DNA of 64,000 nt, from positions 1 to 64,000 of the forward strand of contig DAIDJF010000012.1 in NCBI GenBank assembly GCA_027451525.1. The letters are read 5' to 3'. The notes beneath the pieces are model-generated. The model saw only the letters and a list, made by a program, of their open reading frames with translations, ran no database searches and was not told where the DNA came from. Origin of the DNA: Ktedonobacterales bacterium (GTDB lineage Bacteria > Chloroflexota > Ktedonobacteria > Ktedonobacterales > Ktedonobacteraceae). A program made the translations under genes and the position numbers. Positions within the stretch are counted from its first letter, which is position 1, and each line of letters opens with the position of its first letter. Positions 52,680 through 61,894 of the stretch are shown in pieces.

Positions 52680-53153
52680 ATTTCATACCTATGCGTTGTT
52701 ACTAACTGTACCCTCTCTTTTGCATCCCTGAAGCCATTGCGAACCACAAGATACAGAAGATGATGCCTGTACGACGACATTGTCTATGTATCACAGAAAA
52801 CACAGAGATTTGGGCGCATTTACAATGACAGACAAAATGTTATCATCCTATTATAGGACGTTCTGAACGCCTGTCAAGAAAATAGGGTTCATTCAGAAAA
52901 ATTGATGAGTATATAAGCGGAATACGTGGGTAAGAAGAAGCGAAAATGTATCGTATTGTCTTATAAGAACAGGGTAGGTTGCGGTTTTATTCCTGTAATG
53001 CATAAGAAGCGGCAACACAGAGAACAGACCTCTGTTTTGCCGCCATGAACTCATCATAAGGTGTGGACATTCGTATTTGTCTAGAGAATGCCAACCTATG
53101 TGTTGAGTTTGTAAGATAGTGAGAACAATGTGGGCGAACAGTGACGGCAGAAA
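52680..53153. other. 474-bp gap upstream of rel
   Basis: Contains the rel promoter (52850-52877) and its ~165-nt leader. A 69-codon minus-strand frame (52987-53196) overlaps the zinc-ribbon gene and is not supported. Nothing else recognised. Confidence 0.5.
52850..52877 (-). promoter_or_regulatory. Consensus promoter of rel with palindrome in the spacer
   Basis: Minus strand: TTGACA (52872-52877), 16-nt spacer, TATAAT (52850-52855). The spacer contains the perfect inverted repeat CGTTC-A-GAACG (52859-52869), a likely repressor site. Confidence 0.75.
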
Positions 53154-53462
53154 TTAGCCGCGCGTGACCCGTACCTTGTCGAAGCAGGAACTGCAATAAA
53201 CAGGGCGGTCATTCTTGGGCAAGAAGGGAACCTGTGTCTCGACTCCACATTCTGCGCAGATTACTGTGTGCATCTCGCGTGGGGCACGCTCGGAGCGATT
53301 GCTGGAACCGCTGGCGTTATTGCGTCTGGCCTCGCGGCAAGAGCGGCAACGACCGGGCTGATTCATCAGCCCCTTCTGCTGGTAGAACTCTTGTTCTCCT
53401 GCGGTAAAAATGAAATCATTTCCGCAGTCACGGCATTTTAAGGTTTTGTCAACGAAGTTCAA
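53154..53462 (-). CDS. Small double zinc-ribbon protein
   Basis: 102 residues. Two metal sites: CRDCG with CRSCREARR (N-terminal, a probable zinc-ribbon of the kind that reads LKCRDCGNDFIFTAGEQEFY), and CAECGVETQVPF with YCSSCFDKV (C-terminal). Common in Chloroflexota and firmicutes; function unknown, possibly nucleic-acid binding. Start is TTG at 53462 with a perfect AAGGAGG at 7-nt spacing, which decides it. Lies upstream of rel but 300 nt from the rel promoter. Confidence 0.85.
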   Translation of the reverse strand: MNFVDKTLKCRDCGNDFIFTAGEQEFYQQKGLMNQPGRCRSCREARRNNASGSSNRSERAPREMHTVICAECGVETQVPFLPKNDRPVYCSSCFDKVRVTRG

Positions 53463-53917
53463 CTAGAGACCTCCTTGTGATATGTTGGTACTCCTCCGGG
53501 TCCATATCTTACCAGATGTCACCAGTTTTTCTTCCCCCTACCAGCGTGGGATAGCGATGCCTGGACGAACACTGTGCGAGACCGAGATTGGATACCGAAA
53601 AAAAGCATACACTATCCCCTGCCTATTTGCAAGGGCTTTTGCAATGTTTTTCCCGCCCTTCAACATATTTTTATATATTTTTTATACGCTTCTGTATTGA
53701 TTTCTAGGTAAAACGTTTCCATTGGCATTATCGCATTGTGTGTAAATGCTTGTATTGTTGAACTATTGGTCTTTGCCACATGGCGCGTATGGCTTGACGT
53801 GCATGAGACAATAATACTGGATAAAAATACCCGCGTGCTTCTGTTCTTCCTGATAAGGTACAATAAGGGTACACGTGGGTAGCGTTTTTAATGTATTTTC
53901 GAAGATGCAAAAAATTC
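53463..53917. other. Divergent intergenic region between zinc-ribbon gene and tgt
   Basis: Holds promoters for both genes; TTGACG at 53794-53799 and TACAAT at 53860-53865 are fragments of candidates, without a convincing pair. No gene or RNA recognised. Confidence 0.4.
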
Positions 53918-55102
53918 ATGACACATTTCTCTTTCAGCATTGAGGCGGAATGTCCCGCGACTTGGGCGCGTGCGGGGACGATCCACACGCCACATGGCAC
54001 GATTCAGACACCGATTTTTATGCCTGTGGGCACGCAAGCAACCGTAAAAAGCGTTGCGCCAGAAGAGTTGCGGGCGGCGGGTGCGCAAATTATTCTCGCA
54101 AACACCTATCACCTGATGTTACGGCCCGGCTCTGCCTTGATTGACAGTTTTGGTGGGCTGCATTCCTTTATGCATTGGGATGGTCCCATCCTGACTGATA
54201 GCGGCGGTTTCCAGGTCTGGAGCCTGGGGCATCTGCGTAAGTTGAGCGAAGAGGGAGTTTCATTTAAGTCGCATCTCGATGGTTCGACGCACATGTTGAC
54301 GCCTGAGCGGGTGATGCAGATTGAGGCAGAGCTGGGATCTGATATCATTTTACCACTTGATATTTGCGCACCGTATCCCTGCACACCTGTTGAGGCGCGT
54401 GTCGCTATGGAGCGCACCCATCGCTGGGAGGAGCGTGCTTTGCTTGCCAAGGCGTCATATCATCCAGAGCAGACGCTTTTTGGCATTGTGCAGGGGGCGT
54501 TTGAGCCAGAGTTACGCCGTGAGAGTGCGCGTGTAATTGGCAACATGCCTTTTCAGGGTCTCTCGATTGGTGGCCTCTCGGTGGGTGAACCAAAGGCGAT
54601 GATGTGGGAAATGTTGCAATACGTCACGCCAGAACTGCCGCGCGATAAGCCTCGGCACCTGCTCGGGGTTGGTTCGCCAGAGGATCTGGTAATGGGCGTT
54701 GGCCTGGGTATGGATATGTTTGATTGCGTTCTGCCAACCCGTGTTGCGCGGCATGGTGGACTCTTCACACGCGATGGGCGTGTCAATATTAAGAGTGCAC
54801 GTTTCCGTACTGTGCAGGGGCCGCTAGAAGAGGGGTGTAGCTGTTATACCTGTCGCAATTACAGCGCGGGCTACCTCCATCACCTGCTGCGCGCTGAAGA
54901 GCAGTTATATTATCGCCTGGGTAGTATCCACAACATTCATTTCATGCTGCGCCTCGCCGCGCAACTGCGGGCTTCAATCATTGATGGCAGCTATCCGGCC
55001 CTGCGCGACGAATTTCTGGCACGCTATGTGCCAGCCTCGGAACGGATGCGTGAGGAGCAGCGCGAGAAATGGAAACAGGCTCGCACCGCGCTCACACAGT
55101 AA
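53918..55102 (+). CDS. tgt: tRNA-guanine transglycosylase
   Basis: Exchanges G34 of GUN anticodons for preQ1 in the queuosine pathway. Motifs: PIFMPVGTQATVKSVAPEEL, LTDSGGFQVWSL (nucleophile/base Asp), GLSIGGLSVGEP, FDCVLPTRVARHG (second catalytic Asp) and a zinc site CSCYTC...HLL near the C terminus. 394 residues from the ATG at 53918 (MTHFSFS); an ATG at 53891 has no ribosome-binding site. The lipM-like gene follows after 18 nt. Confidence 0.95.
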   Translation: MTHFSFSIEAECPATWARAGTIHTPHGTIQTPIFMPVGTQATVKSVAPEELRAAGAQIILANTYHLMLRPGSALIDSFGGLHSFMHWDGPILTDSGGFQVWSLGHLRKLSEEGVSFKSHLDGSTHMLTPERVMQIEAELGSDIILPLDICAPYPCTPVEARVAMERTHRWEERALLAKASYHPEQTLFGIVQGAFEPELRRESARVIGNMPFQGLSIGGLSVGEPKAMMWEMLQYVTPELPRDKPRHLLGVGSPEDLVMGVGLGMDMFDCVLPTRVARHGGLFTRDGRVNIKSARFRTVQGPLEEGCSCYTCRNYSAGYLHHLLRAEEQLYYRLGSIHNIHFMLRLAAQLRASIIDGSYPALRDEFLARYVPASERMREEQREKWKQARTALTQ

Positions 55103-55120
55103 AGCAAAGGATGGGAAGCG

Positions 55121-55960
55121 ATGCCAGAGCAAGAGCAGAAACCATTTCGTTTTATCAATACAGGCGTGCAGGGGACAGCCCTCAATATGGCGATTGACGA
55201 GGCCATTCTTACGCACTATTTGCGTGGCGATGCTCCACCAACCTTGCGCGTCTTTCGCTGGCAGCGGGTTGCGATTACATTGGGGCGTTTCCAGAACGTG
55301 GAGCGCGAGATCGAAAGCACACTCTGTCAAGCGCGTGGGGTAGAACTGGTGCGCCGTCCAACGGGCGGACGGGCCGTCTATCACTGCGATGAGTTTACCT
55401 ATAGTATCGTCATTGGCAAGCAGGAAGGTGTGCCATCGGGCGTGGTTGCCGCGTATGCCTATCTCGCGCAAGGCTTAATGGCTGCTCTGCAATGCCTCGG
55501 CTTGCAAGCTGTGTTGAGCGATGAACATGTGAGCAAGAACCCCTCTGCCGCGTGTTTTGCCTCCTCTACACAGGCCGACCTGACCGTCAATGGCTATAAG
55601 CTGATTGGTAGTGCGCAGGTTTGGAAGGATGATGGTTTGTTGCAGCAGGGGTCGCTCCCACTTGCTGAGCGAGCGGAGGAATTTTTTGACCTGCTCCGCT
55701 ATCCAAGTGAGAGTGCGCGCGCTGCTGCTCTCGCTCTCTATCGCACGAAAACAACACCGCTACATAGTTTTCTGCCGGAGGCGACATGGGATGATGTGGC
55801 TACTGCGTTTCATACAGGTTTTAATGCTGTCTTTGCGCAAGAGTTTGTGCCTGGTGAACTGAGTGCATCGGAGTGGGAACTGGCGCACCAGTTAGTCGAG
55901 GAGAAATATCGCAAACTGGTGTGGCAGAAAGAGCGTGTCAGTCTGCTGGATAAGCTGTAG
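55121..55960 (+). CDS. LipM-like octanoyltransferase / lipoate-protein ligase family
   Basis: 279 residues of the BPL/LplA/LipB fold. RRPTGGRAVYH (78-88) is the lipoyl-binding loop; Cys145 in SAACFASSTQADLTVNGYK matches the catalytic Cys of LipM, and Lys160 with LIGSAQ follows. That argues for octanoyl transfer from ACP to GcvH rather than ATP-dependent ligation; LplA lacks this Cys. Substrates in the window would be GcvH and the E2 subunit. GGATGGGAAG-like site before the ATG. Operon with tgt. Confidence 0.88.
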   Translation: MPEQEQKPFRFINTGVQGTALNMAIDEAILTHYLRGDAPPTLRVFRWQRVAITLGRFQNVEREIESTLCQARGVELVRRPTGGRAVYHCDEFTYSIVIGKQEGVPSGVVAAYAYLAQGLMAALQCLGLQAVLSDEHVSKNPSAACFASSTQADLTVNGYKLIGSAQVWKDDGLLQQGSLPLAERAEEFFDLLRYPSESARAAALALYRTKTTPLHSFLPEATWDDVATAFHTGFNAVFAQEFVPGELSASEWELAHQLVEEKYRKLVWQKERVSLLDKL

Positions 55961-55987
55961 TATAGAAGGACATTGCTGAACAGTACA

Positions 55988-56016
55988 TTGCGCGAATATC
56001 CCATGTGCGGTACAAT
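55988..56016 (+). promoter_or_regulatory. Predicted promoter of the GlcG/HbpS-like gene
   Basis: TTGCGC (55988-55993), 17-nt spacer, TACAAT (56011-56016), about 120 nt before the GTG start. An AAAGGAG at 56049-56055 precedes only a nine-codon frame. Confidence 0.5.
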
Positions 56017-56135
56017 AGGCCCATTATTAGATGTTATGCGTGGTCATAAAGGAGAAGGTAGACGCATCTTGAAGACCGCGCGCGCGAAATTATCGTGAAC
56101 GAGCCAAAACGAAACAATAGAAGGAGCAACCGGGC

Positions 56136-56828
56136 GTGAGCATTTCAATCGACCTGGCACGCCGTATTCTAGAGGCCTGCAAACAGCGGGCACGCGAGTT
56201 GCGCAGCCCTGTGAGCATCGCAATTGTTGATGCGGGCGGTCATCTCGTTCTATTTGAGCGGATGATGTCGCCCTATGGGTGGGCAACAGGCAATATTAGT
56301 ATTGCGAAAGCCAGTACTGCCGTGATGTTTAACCAATCTACTGATGCTGTAGCCCAGTGGGGATCGAGTATTCCCGGCTTTGCGTCAAGTATGGCAAGCA
56401 TGACAGAGGGCAAATTTATCATGGCGTCAGGTGGTTGGCCCATTCGTATCGGTGGGGCCACTGTTGGCGGTATCGGTGTCAGTGGCGGTAATGCCCCTGG
56501 ACGCGATGACGAGATTGCGCGTGCAGGTTTAGGCGCATTAGAAGCAGCAGCACCTGCTGTGCCAGCCTATGCCCCCGCGCAGACGCAGGCTCCACAACCC
56601 GTGCAGCCTGTGCCGTCTTCGCCATCGGTGCCGCCCTTGTATACTGGAGCCGCCTCCTCTCCTTCGTTTCCTCCTGTTTCTCCCGTTTCTGCAACTCCTG
56701 CCAGCGGAGCGGAAAAACAGAGCGAATTTCCCGGCTCACCCATTTATACGCAGCATCTCCCTTCGGAGCAGGATAATCAGTTTGGTCAAAATTCGTTTCA
56801 GCAGCCATTCAACAGTACAGATCGTTAG
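56136..56828 (+). CDS. GlcG/HbpS-family (DUF336) protein with Pro-rich tail
   Basis: The first ~140 residues are the haem-degrading/cobalamin-linked GlcG-HbpS fold: LARRILEACKQRARELRSPV, IVDAGGHLVLFERM, MASGGWPIRIGG and GGIGVSGGNAPGRDDEIARAG. The tail (~145-230) is rich in Pro, Ser and Gln, low-complexity and unusual for the family. Start GTG, AAGGAG 9 nt upstream. Followed after 12 nt by the next gene, so an operon. No haem ligand can be named. Confidence 0.85.
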   Translation: MSISIDLARRILEACKQRARELRSPVSIAIVDAGGHLVLFERMMSPYGWATGNISIAKASTAVMFNQSTDAVAQWGSSIPGFASSMASMTEGKFIMASGGWPIRIGGATVGGIGVSGGNAPGRDDEIARAGLGALEAAAPAVPAYAPAQTQAPQPVQPVPSSPSVPPLYTGAASSPSFPPVSPVSATPASGAEKQSEFPGSPIYTQHLPSEQDNQFGQNSFQQPFNSTDR

Positions 56829-56840
56829 GGAGGCTTCTTT

Positions 56841-57680
56841 ATGAGCCAGGATTACAATACTCCTAGTAGCCGTAAACAGCGGCGGGCCGCGCGTGGAACT
56901 CGTGGTCGTCCCGTGCTGGTTACATCGGCAAATACGCCTACGTCAGAAGAGAACATGCCTGAGCAGGCCCAGAGCAGCGTTGCGACATCCGCACCCGCCG
57001 TTGAGCCTGGGATCGCCCCTGCTCCCGCCAGCGTGCCCAGTCCCAATGCGCCAAAAGGACGGCGTCTACCAGGTTTCTTCTCAACACTTGGACGAGGCTC
57101 GCAGGGGACAGACGAGAGCAAGCAAGAGAAAGATATTGCGCAAGCTCGCATTGCGCGTGCCACACGGGGAAAATCCGTGACTGCCAAGACTGCGGCTGTC
57201 TCAGCCTCTGCTGAAACGGCAAAGCCGACCGCCAGTAGTGAGAAAGAGAGTAGCGCGAAAGCGACCCCTGCACCTGCGCGTCCTAGAAGCGCAAATACAG
57301 GTTTTAAAACACGCTACATTATCGGTATGGCGATCTACCTGCTGGTTGCACAGTTTGTTGGCTATGGTATCACGTCCTTCTTCGCGGCAAACAAGATGGA
57401 TACAATTCTGACGCAATTCACACTCTTTGGTGGACAGGTTGTTATTAAAACATCAACCTTGATTTACCTTGCAGTGTTGATTATCCTGCTTGTTGTGCTG
57501 GCACGTTTCGACTTCTTGCCACGCAGTCTCTCCTCGGCGACCAGAACATCGCGAACGAGCGGTTCGAATGATGGCAATGATAGTATGAAAACCGCGCAGC
57601 CGACAATGCGTCAGGGTGTGCAGGGGGCTGATGATGACCTCTATCGCGAGTATCGTCTCAACCAGCGGCGCAAAAAATAG
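56841..57680 (+). CDS. Membrane protein with disordered N terminus
   Basis: 279 residues, unassigned. Residues 1-150 are Ala/Pro/Ser/Lys-rich and probably disordered; two TM helices at ~156-178 (IIGMAIYLLVAQFVGYGITSFF) and ~205-225 (LIYLAVLIILLVVLARF); basic tail. Likely a cytosol-facing anchor protein. GGGAGGC precedes the ATG. Second gene in an operon with the GlcG-like gene; strong terminator follows. Confidence 0.65.
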   Translation: MSQDYNTPSSRKQRRAARGTRGRPVLVTSANTPTSEENMPEQAQSSVATSAPAVEPGIAPAPASVPSPNAPKGRRLPGFFSTLGRGSQGTDESKQEKDIAQARIARATRGKSVTAKTAAVSASAETAKPTASSEKESSAKATPAPARPRSANTGFKTRYIIGMAIYLLVAQFVGYGITSFFAANKMDTILTQFTLFGGQVVIKTSTLIYLAVLIILLVVLARFDFLPRSLSSATRTSRTSGSNDGNDSMKTAQPTMRQGVQGADDDLYREYRLNQRRKK

Positions 57681-57692
57681 GTGCCCATAAAA

Positions 57693-57733
57693 AAAACAAC
57701 ACGGACAACTGATGTGTCCGTGTTGTTTTTTTT
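57693..57733. terminator. Bidirectional intrinsic terminator
   Basis: Arms 57693-57707 and 57715-57729 (core ACAACACGGACA/TGTCCGTGTTGT) form a 15-bp stem with a 7-nt loop between A and T tracts, serving the membrane-protein gene and the convergent E2 gene. Confidence 0.9.
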
Positions 57734-57735
57734 AT

Positions 57736-59088
57736 TTAGACTAGTAAGCCAAATGGCTCTTCCAGCAGACGCTTTACTTCTTGCAAGAAGCGTGCCGCGA
57801 TAGCCCCATCAATGGCACGATGATCAGAGGAGAGTGTGACCTTCATGCGGTCGCGCACGACGACCTGTCCATCCACGACAACAGGCGTGGGTGTGATTGA
57901 GCCAATGGCGAGAATGGCAGACTCTGGTGGATTGATGACGGCGGTAAAGCTCTCGACATCAAACATGCCCAGATTGCTGACTGTGAAGGTGCCGCCACTG
58001 AAATCCTCCGGCTTGAGTTTGCCCTGCCGTGCCAGTTCAGCCAGGCGGCGTGTCTCGCGGGCCAGTTCAAGCACGCCGAGTTTATCGGCGTTGCGCACAA
58101 CTGGCACAATCAAGCCCTGCTCCAAGGCGACCGCGACGCCTACATTGACCTGTTTTTTCTGTAAGATGCGGTCCTCCGCGAAGGAGACGTTGACCTCTGG
58201 GATACGCACGAGGGCACGTGCGACAGCCTTGACGATCAGGTCGTTGAAACTGATCTTGACGGGTTGCGGGTCTTTTGCCGCATACTCATTGATCTGCTGG
58301 CGCAGTGCAGCAAGCTTACTCGTGTCGATAACGCTGGTAACATAGAAGTGTGGCGCACTCTGCATGCTCTGGCTGAGCCGTTTGGCAATCGTGCGGCGCA
58401 TGGCGGTGAGCGGAATCTCGACCACGTCGTCTGTGCTGCTGACAGCCGCCGCCACTGGTATAGTTTCCTGTTCGGGCGTGATTGCCGCCACAGGGGCAAC
58501 AGGTGTAGTTGGTGTGACGGGAAGAACTGGCGCGGGTGTGGGTTGCGTAGCTGCTTTGCTGGCCTGTTGCGCTGCTAATGCGATCTCAATATCCAGCTTG
58601 ATGATTCGCCCATTGGGGCCTGTGCCTTTGATGCGTGAATAGTCAAGCTGATACTCTTCCGCCAGATGGCGCGCCAGCGGCGAGATAAAGATGCGCCCGC
58701 CCGTTGCATTTTTTGACTCAGACGCCGACTCTATGGCAGGGGCAACAGCTGGTTTGGATGCTGTTATCGCCTGCGCGCTGGCAGTGTTTTTGCCATTGGC
58801 TCTGCTTGTGCTTACGCTAGAGGGGCTGGCCTTCTCGCCTGGAAGCGGCTCATCGGCGGTTCCTACGAAGGCAATGCTCGCTCCAATGGGAGCCGAGTCG
58901 CCCTCTTTAACCAATATCTTGCGCAAGACGCCGCTTGAAAACGACTCAATCTCGATATTCACCTTGTCCGTCTCGACCTCGGCAATCGGCTCGCCTTTCT
59001 TGACGGTCTCGCCTTCTTTTTTGAGCCAGCGGAGAATCTTGCCCTCTTCCATGGTATCGCCCATTTTGGGCATTTCTACAGTTTTCAT
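57736..59088 (-). CDS. pdhC: 2-oxo acid dehydrogenase E2 (dihydrolipoyl acyltransferase)
   Basis: 450 residues. One lipoyl domain (1-78) with lipoyl Lys42 in VETDKVNIEIES; Ser/Ala linker; peripheral subunit-binding domain ~131-167 (FISPLARHLAEEYQLD...GTGPNGRI); Pro/Ala linker; catalytic domain ~220-450 with HRAIDG (His423, Asp427). Acetyl or branched-chain acyl transfer to CoA; E1 genes suggest pyruvate but are not decisive. GGAGA 5 nt before ATG. Third in the E1alpha-E1beta-E2 operon; no E3 gene here. Confidence 0.93.
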   Translation of the reverse strand: MKTVEMPKMGDTMEEGKILRWLKKEGETVKKGEPIAEVETDKVNIEIESFSSGVLRKILVKEGDSAPIGASIAFVGTADEPLPGEKASPSSVSTSRANGKNTASAQAITASKPAVAPAIESASESKNATGGRIFISPLARHLAEEYQLDYSRIKGTGPNGRIIKLDIEIALAAQQASKAATQPTPAPVLPVTPTTPVAPVAAITPEQETIPVAAAVSSTDDVVEIPLTAMRRTIAKRLSQSMQSAPHFYVTSVIDTSKLAALRQQINEYAAKDPQPVKISFNDLIVKAVARALVRIPEVNVSFAEDRILQKKQVNVGVAVALEQGLIVPVVRNADKLGVLELARETRRLAELARQGKLKPEDFSGGTFTVSNLGMFDVESFTAVINPPESAILAIGSITPTPVVVDGQVVVRDRMKVTLSSDHRAIDGAIAARFLQEVKRLLEEPFGLLV

Positions 59089-59106
59089 CTATCTCTCCAG
59101 GAATCG

Positions 59107-60105
59107 TTAGCGGTGTGCAAGGGCTGCTGGCACAATTGCCTTGACCGCTTTGACAATCGCGTCCTTGCTTGGCAGGGCGGCGCGTTCCAGCACTTTTGAG
59201 TAAGGCATTGGCACGTCGGCACCAGTCACATGCTGGATGGGGGCATCCATATAGTCAAAGGCATGTTCATAGATCAGGGCTGCGAGTCCCTGGCCGGTGC
59301 CATAATATTTCCAGCCCTCTTCGGCGATCACAACGCGATTCGTCTTCTTGACCGAGTCAGTAATCAGGTCAATATCAATCGGGCGAATGCTGCGCAGGTC
59401 AATCACCTCGACCTCGATGCCTTCCTTCGCCAGTTCTTCGGCTGCCTGTATGCTGATATGGAAGGTGCGTGAGAAGGTAATCAGCGTGACATCGCGCCCT
59501 TCGCGTTTGACCTCGCCCAGTTCCAGTGGCACAGTATACTCTACGCCCTCGTCTGGCACCTCGCCCTTGACGTTGTACAGCAGTTCATGTTCGATGAACA
59601 ATACGGGGTTGGGGTCGCGCACAGCCGATTTGAGCAGCCCTTTGGCATCATAAGGTGTGGCTGGCATGACGACCTTGAGGCCGGGAATATGGGCATAGAG
59701 CGACTCGAACATCTGCGAGTGTTGCGCGGCGCGTTGGGCTCCGCCGCCGCTCACGGTGCGAATAACCATTGGAACATCTGGTTGTCCACCAAACATATAA
59801 CGGAATTTAGCGGCGTTATTGATAATCACATCAGCCGCGAGCAGGCTAAAGTTGATGGTCATGATCTCGACAATGGGGCGCAGGCCACTCAGAGCCGCCC
59901 CGAGAGCCGCTCCTGTGATGACCTCTTCGGCAAGAGGGGTATCGCGCACGCGCTTCTCACCGAACTCATCAAACAGCCCTTTGGTTACGGCGTATGTGCC
60001 GCCATAGCCGACAATGTCCTCGCCCATGATAAAGACGCGCTCATCGCGCAGCATCTCCTCGCGAATGGCTTCACGTAGCGCATCGCGGTAAGTAATTATA
60101 CGCAT
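59107..60105 (-). CDS. pdhB: 2-oxo acid dehydrogenase E1 beta subunit
   Basis: 332 residues. Transketolase pyrimidine-binding domain with GEDIVGYGGTYAVTKGL, DTPLAEEVITGAALGAALSG and the C-terminal transketolase domain VIAEEGWKYYGTGQGLAALI. Forms the heterotetramer with E1 alpha, whose gene lies 26 nt upstream. GAGGA before the ATG. E2 follows after 18 nt. Substrate pyruvate likely, branched-chain oxo acids or acetoin possible. Confidence 0.94.
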   Translation of the reverse strand: MRIITYRDALREAIREEMLRDERVFIMGEDIVGYGGTYAVTKGLFDEFGEKRVRDTPLAEEVITGAALGAALSGLRPIVEIMTINFSLLAADVIINNAAKFRYMFGGQPDVPMVIRTVSGGGAQRAAQHSQMFESLYAHIPGLKVVMPATPYDAKGLLKSAVRDPNPVLFIEHELLYNVKGEVPDEGVEYTVPLELGEVKREGRDVTLITFSRTFHISIQAAEELAKEGIEVEVIDLRSIRPIDIDLITDSVKKTNRVVIAEEGWKYYGTGQGLAALIYEHAFDYMDAPIQHVTGADVPMPYSKVLERAALPSKDAIVKAVKAIVPAALAHR

Positions 60106-60131
60106 ATGCTGTATTTCCTCTTACTGTCTTC

Positions 60132-61157
60132 TTACTGGCGTGGGTAGCGATAGGTGAGTGCGGTCGAGTTGTCGATCATCACATCGGTATACAGTTCATC
60201 AAGTGAAGGGAATGGACTGTTCTCCGCGAATTCGGCGGCCTCTTCTGAGGTCTGGGTAGCCTTCACGTCGTTCTCGTCGAACTCAGCCTGGGTGGCGATA
60301 CCGTGATCGAGCAGGATTTGCTCGAAGATGCCGATGGGGTCGCGTGAACTACGCCACTCGTGTTCTTCCTCGCGTGTGCGATAGTAGGCGGGATCAGTCA
60401 TAGAGTGTCCGCGGAAGCGATAGGTCTTGATCTCTAACAAGGTAGGTCCCTGACCGGAGCGGGCATGTTCGACGGCGCGTTTGCTGGCCTCGTAGACGGA
60501 GAGCAGATTCATGCCATCCACAATCTCGCCAGGCATGCCATAAGCAGCGGCGCGTGGCATGAGATTACTGATTGACCACGCCTTCTCAACTGCCATACCC
60601 ATCGAGTACTGGTTATTTTCACAGATGTAGACAACGGGCAGTTTCCAGAGTGAGGCAAGATTGAGTGCCTCGTGGAATGCTCCTTCATCAACTGCTCCAT
60701 CGCCGAAATAACAGGCAACTACCGTGTCGAGACCCTGATATTGGGCCGCGAGAGCCACACCAGCGGCAATCGGCAATTGCGCGGCAACGATGCCATTGCC
60801 ACCTAGAATCCCTAGATCGTTGCTCCACATATGCATGGAGCCACCTTTGCCTTTGCTGCATCCTGTAGCTTTGCCAAATAGCTCTGCCATAACGGCATTG
60901 GGATGCATACCTTTTGCGATGGCATGACCATGTTCACGGTAACTACATAGAATTTTGTCGCTAGGGCGCAAGGCGGCGATGCTGCCTACGCCCACGGCCT
61001 CCTGTCCAATATAGAGATGCATGAAGCCGCCAATTTTACCTCGTGTATATTCTTCTGCACTCTTCTCTTCAAAACGGCGCAATAACGCCATCATATAGTG
61101 CATTTCTAATAACTGAGTACGAGTTAACCCATTGAGCGTCGCGTTGCTGATCGCCAT
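60132..61157 (-). CDS. pdhA: 2-oxo acid dehydrogenase E1 alpha subunit
   Basis: 341 residues. Thiamine-diphosphate motif GDGAVDEGAFHEALNLASLW followed by the ENNQY end, phosphorylation-loop-like YRFRGHSMTDPAYYRTREE, and HLYIGQEAVGVGSIAAL. Decarboxylates the 2-oxo acid. AAGGGGGG 3 nt before ATG. First gene of the operon; no promoter pinned in the 160-nt gap to the upstream terminator. Both sides carry clear terminators, so the operon is a closed three-gene unit. Confidence 0.94.
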   Translation of the reverse strand: MAISNATLNGLTRTQLLEMHYMMALLRRFEEKSAEEYTRGKIGGFMHLYIGQEAVGVGSIAALRPSDKILCSYREHGHAIAKGMHPNAVMAELFGKATGCSKGKGGSMHMWSNDLGILGGNGIVAAQLPIAAGVALAAQYQGLDTVVACYFGDGAVDEGAFHEALNLASLWKLPVVYICENNQYSMGMAVEKAWSISNLMPRAAAYGMPGEIVDGMNLLSVYEASKRAVEHARSGQGPTLLEIKTYRFRGHSMTDPAYYRTREEEHEWRSSRDPIGIFEQILLDHGIATQAEFDENDVKATQTSEEAAEFAENSPFPSLDELYTDVMIDNSTALTYRYPRQ

Positions 61158-61320
61158 AGGCCCCCCTTTATAGGTCGAATAAGTGGGTTATGTATCCTGC
61201 GCTGGCATACGACAATGTATGTGGCACGGCCCTTTATGTGGTACGACATTGTACCTCTTTTTGCTGTATTGTACCGCATCATAGGTTGAGATGCTATAGG
61301 GAAAGGTGAGATATTCTGGC

Positions 61321-61369
61321 AAAAAGAGAGCATGGGACGAAGGCAGACATCGCTCCATGCTCTCTTTTT
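61321..61369 (-). terminator. Intrinsic terminator of the HU gene
   Basis: AAAAAGAGAGCATGG (61321-61335) and CCATGCTCTCTTTTT (61355-61369) form a 15-bp perfect stem with a 19-nt loop, ending in a T tract on either strand; 16 nt after the HU stop. Confidence 0.88.
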
Positions 61370-61385
61370 GCCGGGAATGAAGATA

Positions 61386-61706
61386 CTATTTCTTGGTGAC
61401 AGCCTCGGAAAGTTCTTTGCCGGGAGAGAAACGCACGCGGTCTTTGGCTGGAACCTCGATACGCTCCTTGTTACGTGGGTTCACACCGCTGCGCGGTGCG
61501 CTCTGCCGTACCTTAAAGGAGCCAAATCCAACCAGGCGCACCTCGTCACCATTCTGCAATGCCTCGCGGATCGCGGAAAGCGTGACTTCCAAAACCTCAG
61601 ATGCTTGTTTCTGCGAAACATGCGCCTCTTCTGAAATGCGCTTTGCCAGCTCCTTGCGACCAATAGTTTTGGATGTGCTTTCCTGCTCGGTCTGTTCTTC
61701 GGTCAT
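61386..61706 (-). CDS. HU-family DNA-binding protein
   Basis: 106 residues from ATG at 61706 (AAGGAGG 9 nt upstream); the longer ORF start lies before this site. Histone-like fold: IGRKELAKRISEEAHVSQKQ, FGSFKVRQSAPRSGVNPRNKE (DNA-intercalating arm) and FSPGKELSEAV. An extra ~14-residue acidic N-terminal tail (MTEEQTEQESTSK) is unlike E. coli HU. Nucleoid compaction. Own promoter and terminator. Confidence 0.95.
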   Translation of the reverse strand: MTEEQTEQESTSKTIGRKELAKRISEEAHVSQKQASEVLEVTLSAIREALQNGDEVRLVGFGSFKVRQSAPRSGVNPRNKERIEVPAKDRVRFSPGKELSEAVTKK

Positions 61707-61813
61707 GGGTAATATCCTCCTTAACAACGATTGATAGGTACTACACGTTGTTAGCCGCCTCGATTTTTCCGCATAGGCCCGTGAAGCGGCTTCATAACCT
61801 GACTGACGTTAGG

Positions 61814-61842
61814 AGTATAGCACGCAAATGGGGGAAATACAA
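61814..61842 (-). promoter_or_regulatory. Predicted promoter of the HU gene
   Basis: Minus strand: TTGTAT (61837-61842), 17-nt spacer, TATACT (61814-61819). The ~100-nt leader contains GCCGC/GCGGC segments able to form a hairpin before the GGAGG. Confidence 0.55.
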
Positions 61843-61894
61843 GGCTGTGCTTGTAGGAATACTGCGTTTTTTGGAATGTGCCATACAACTACAA

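Noticed and set aside
52987-53196. 69-codon minus-strand ORF
   Set aside because: Overlaps the well-supported zinc-ribbon gene in another frame and has a TTG start without Shine-Dalgarno.
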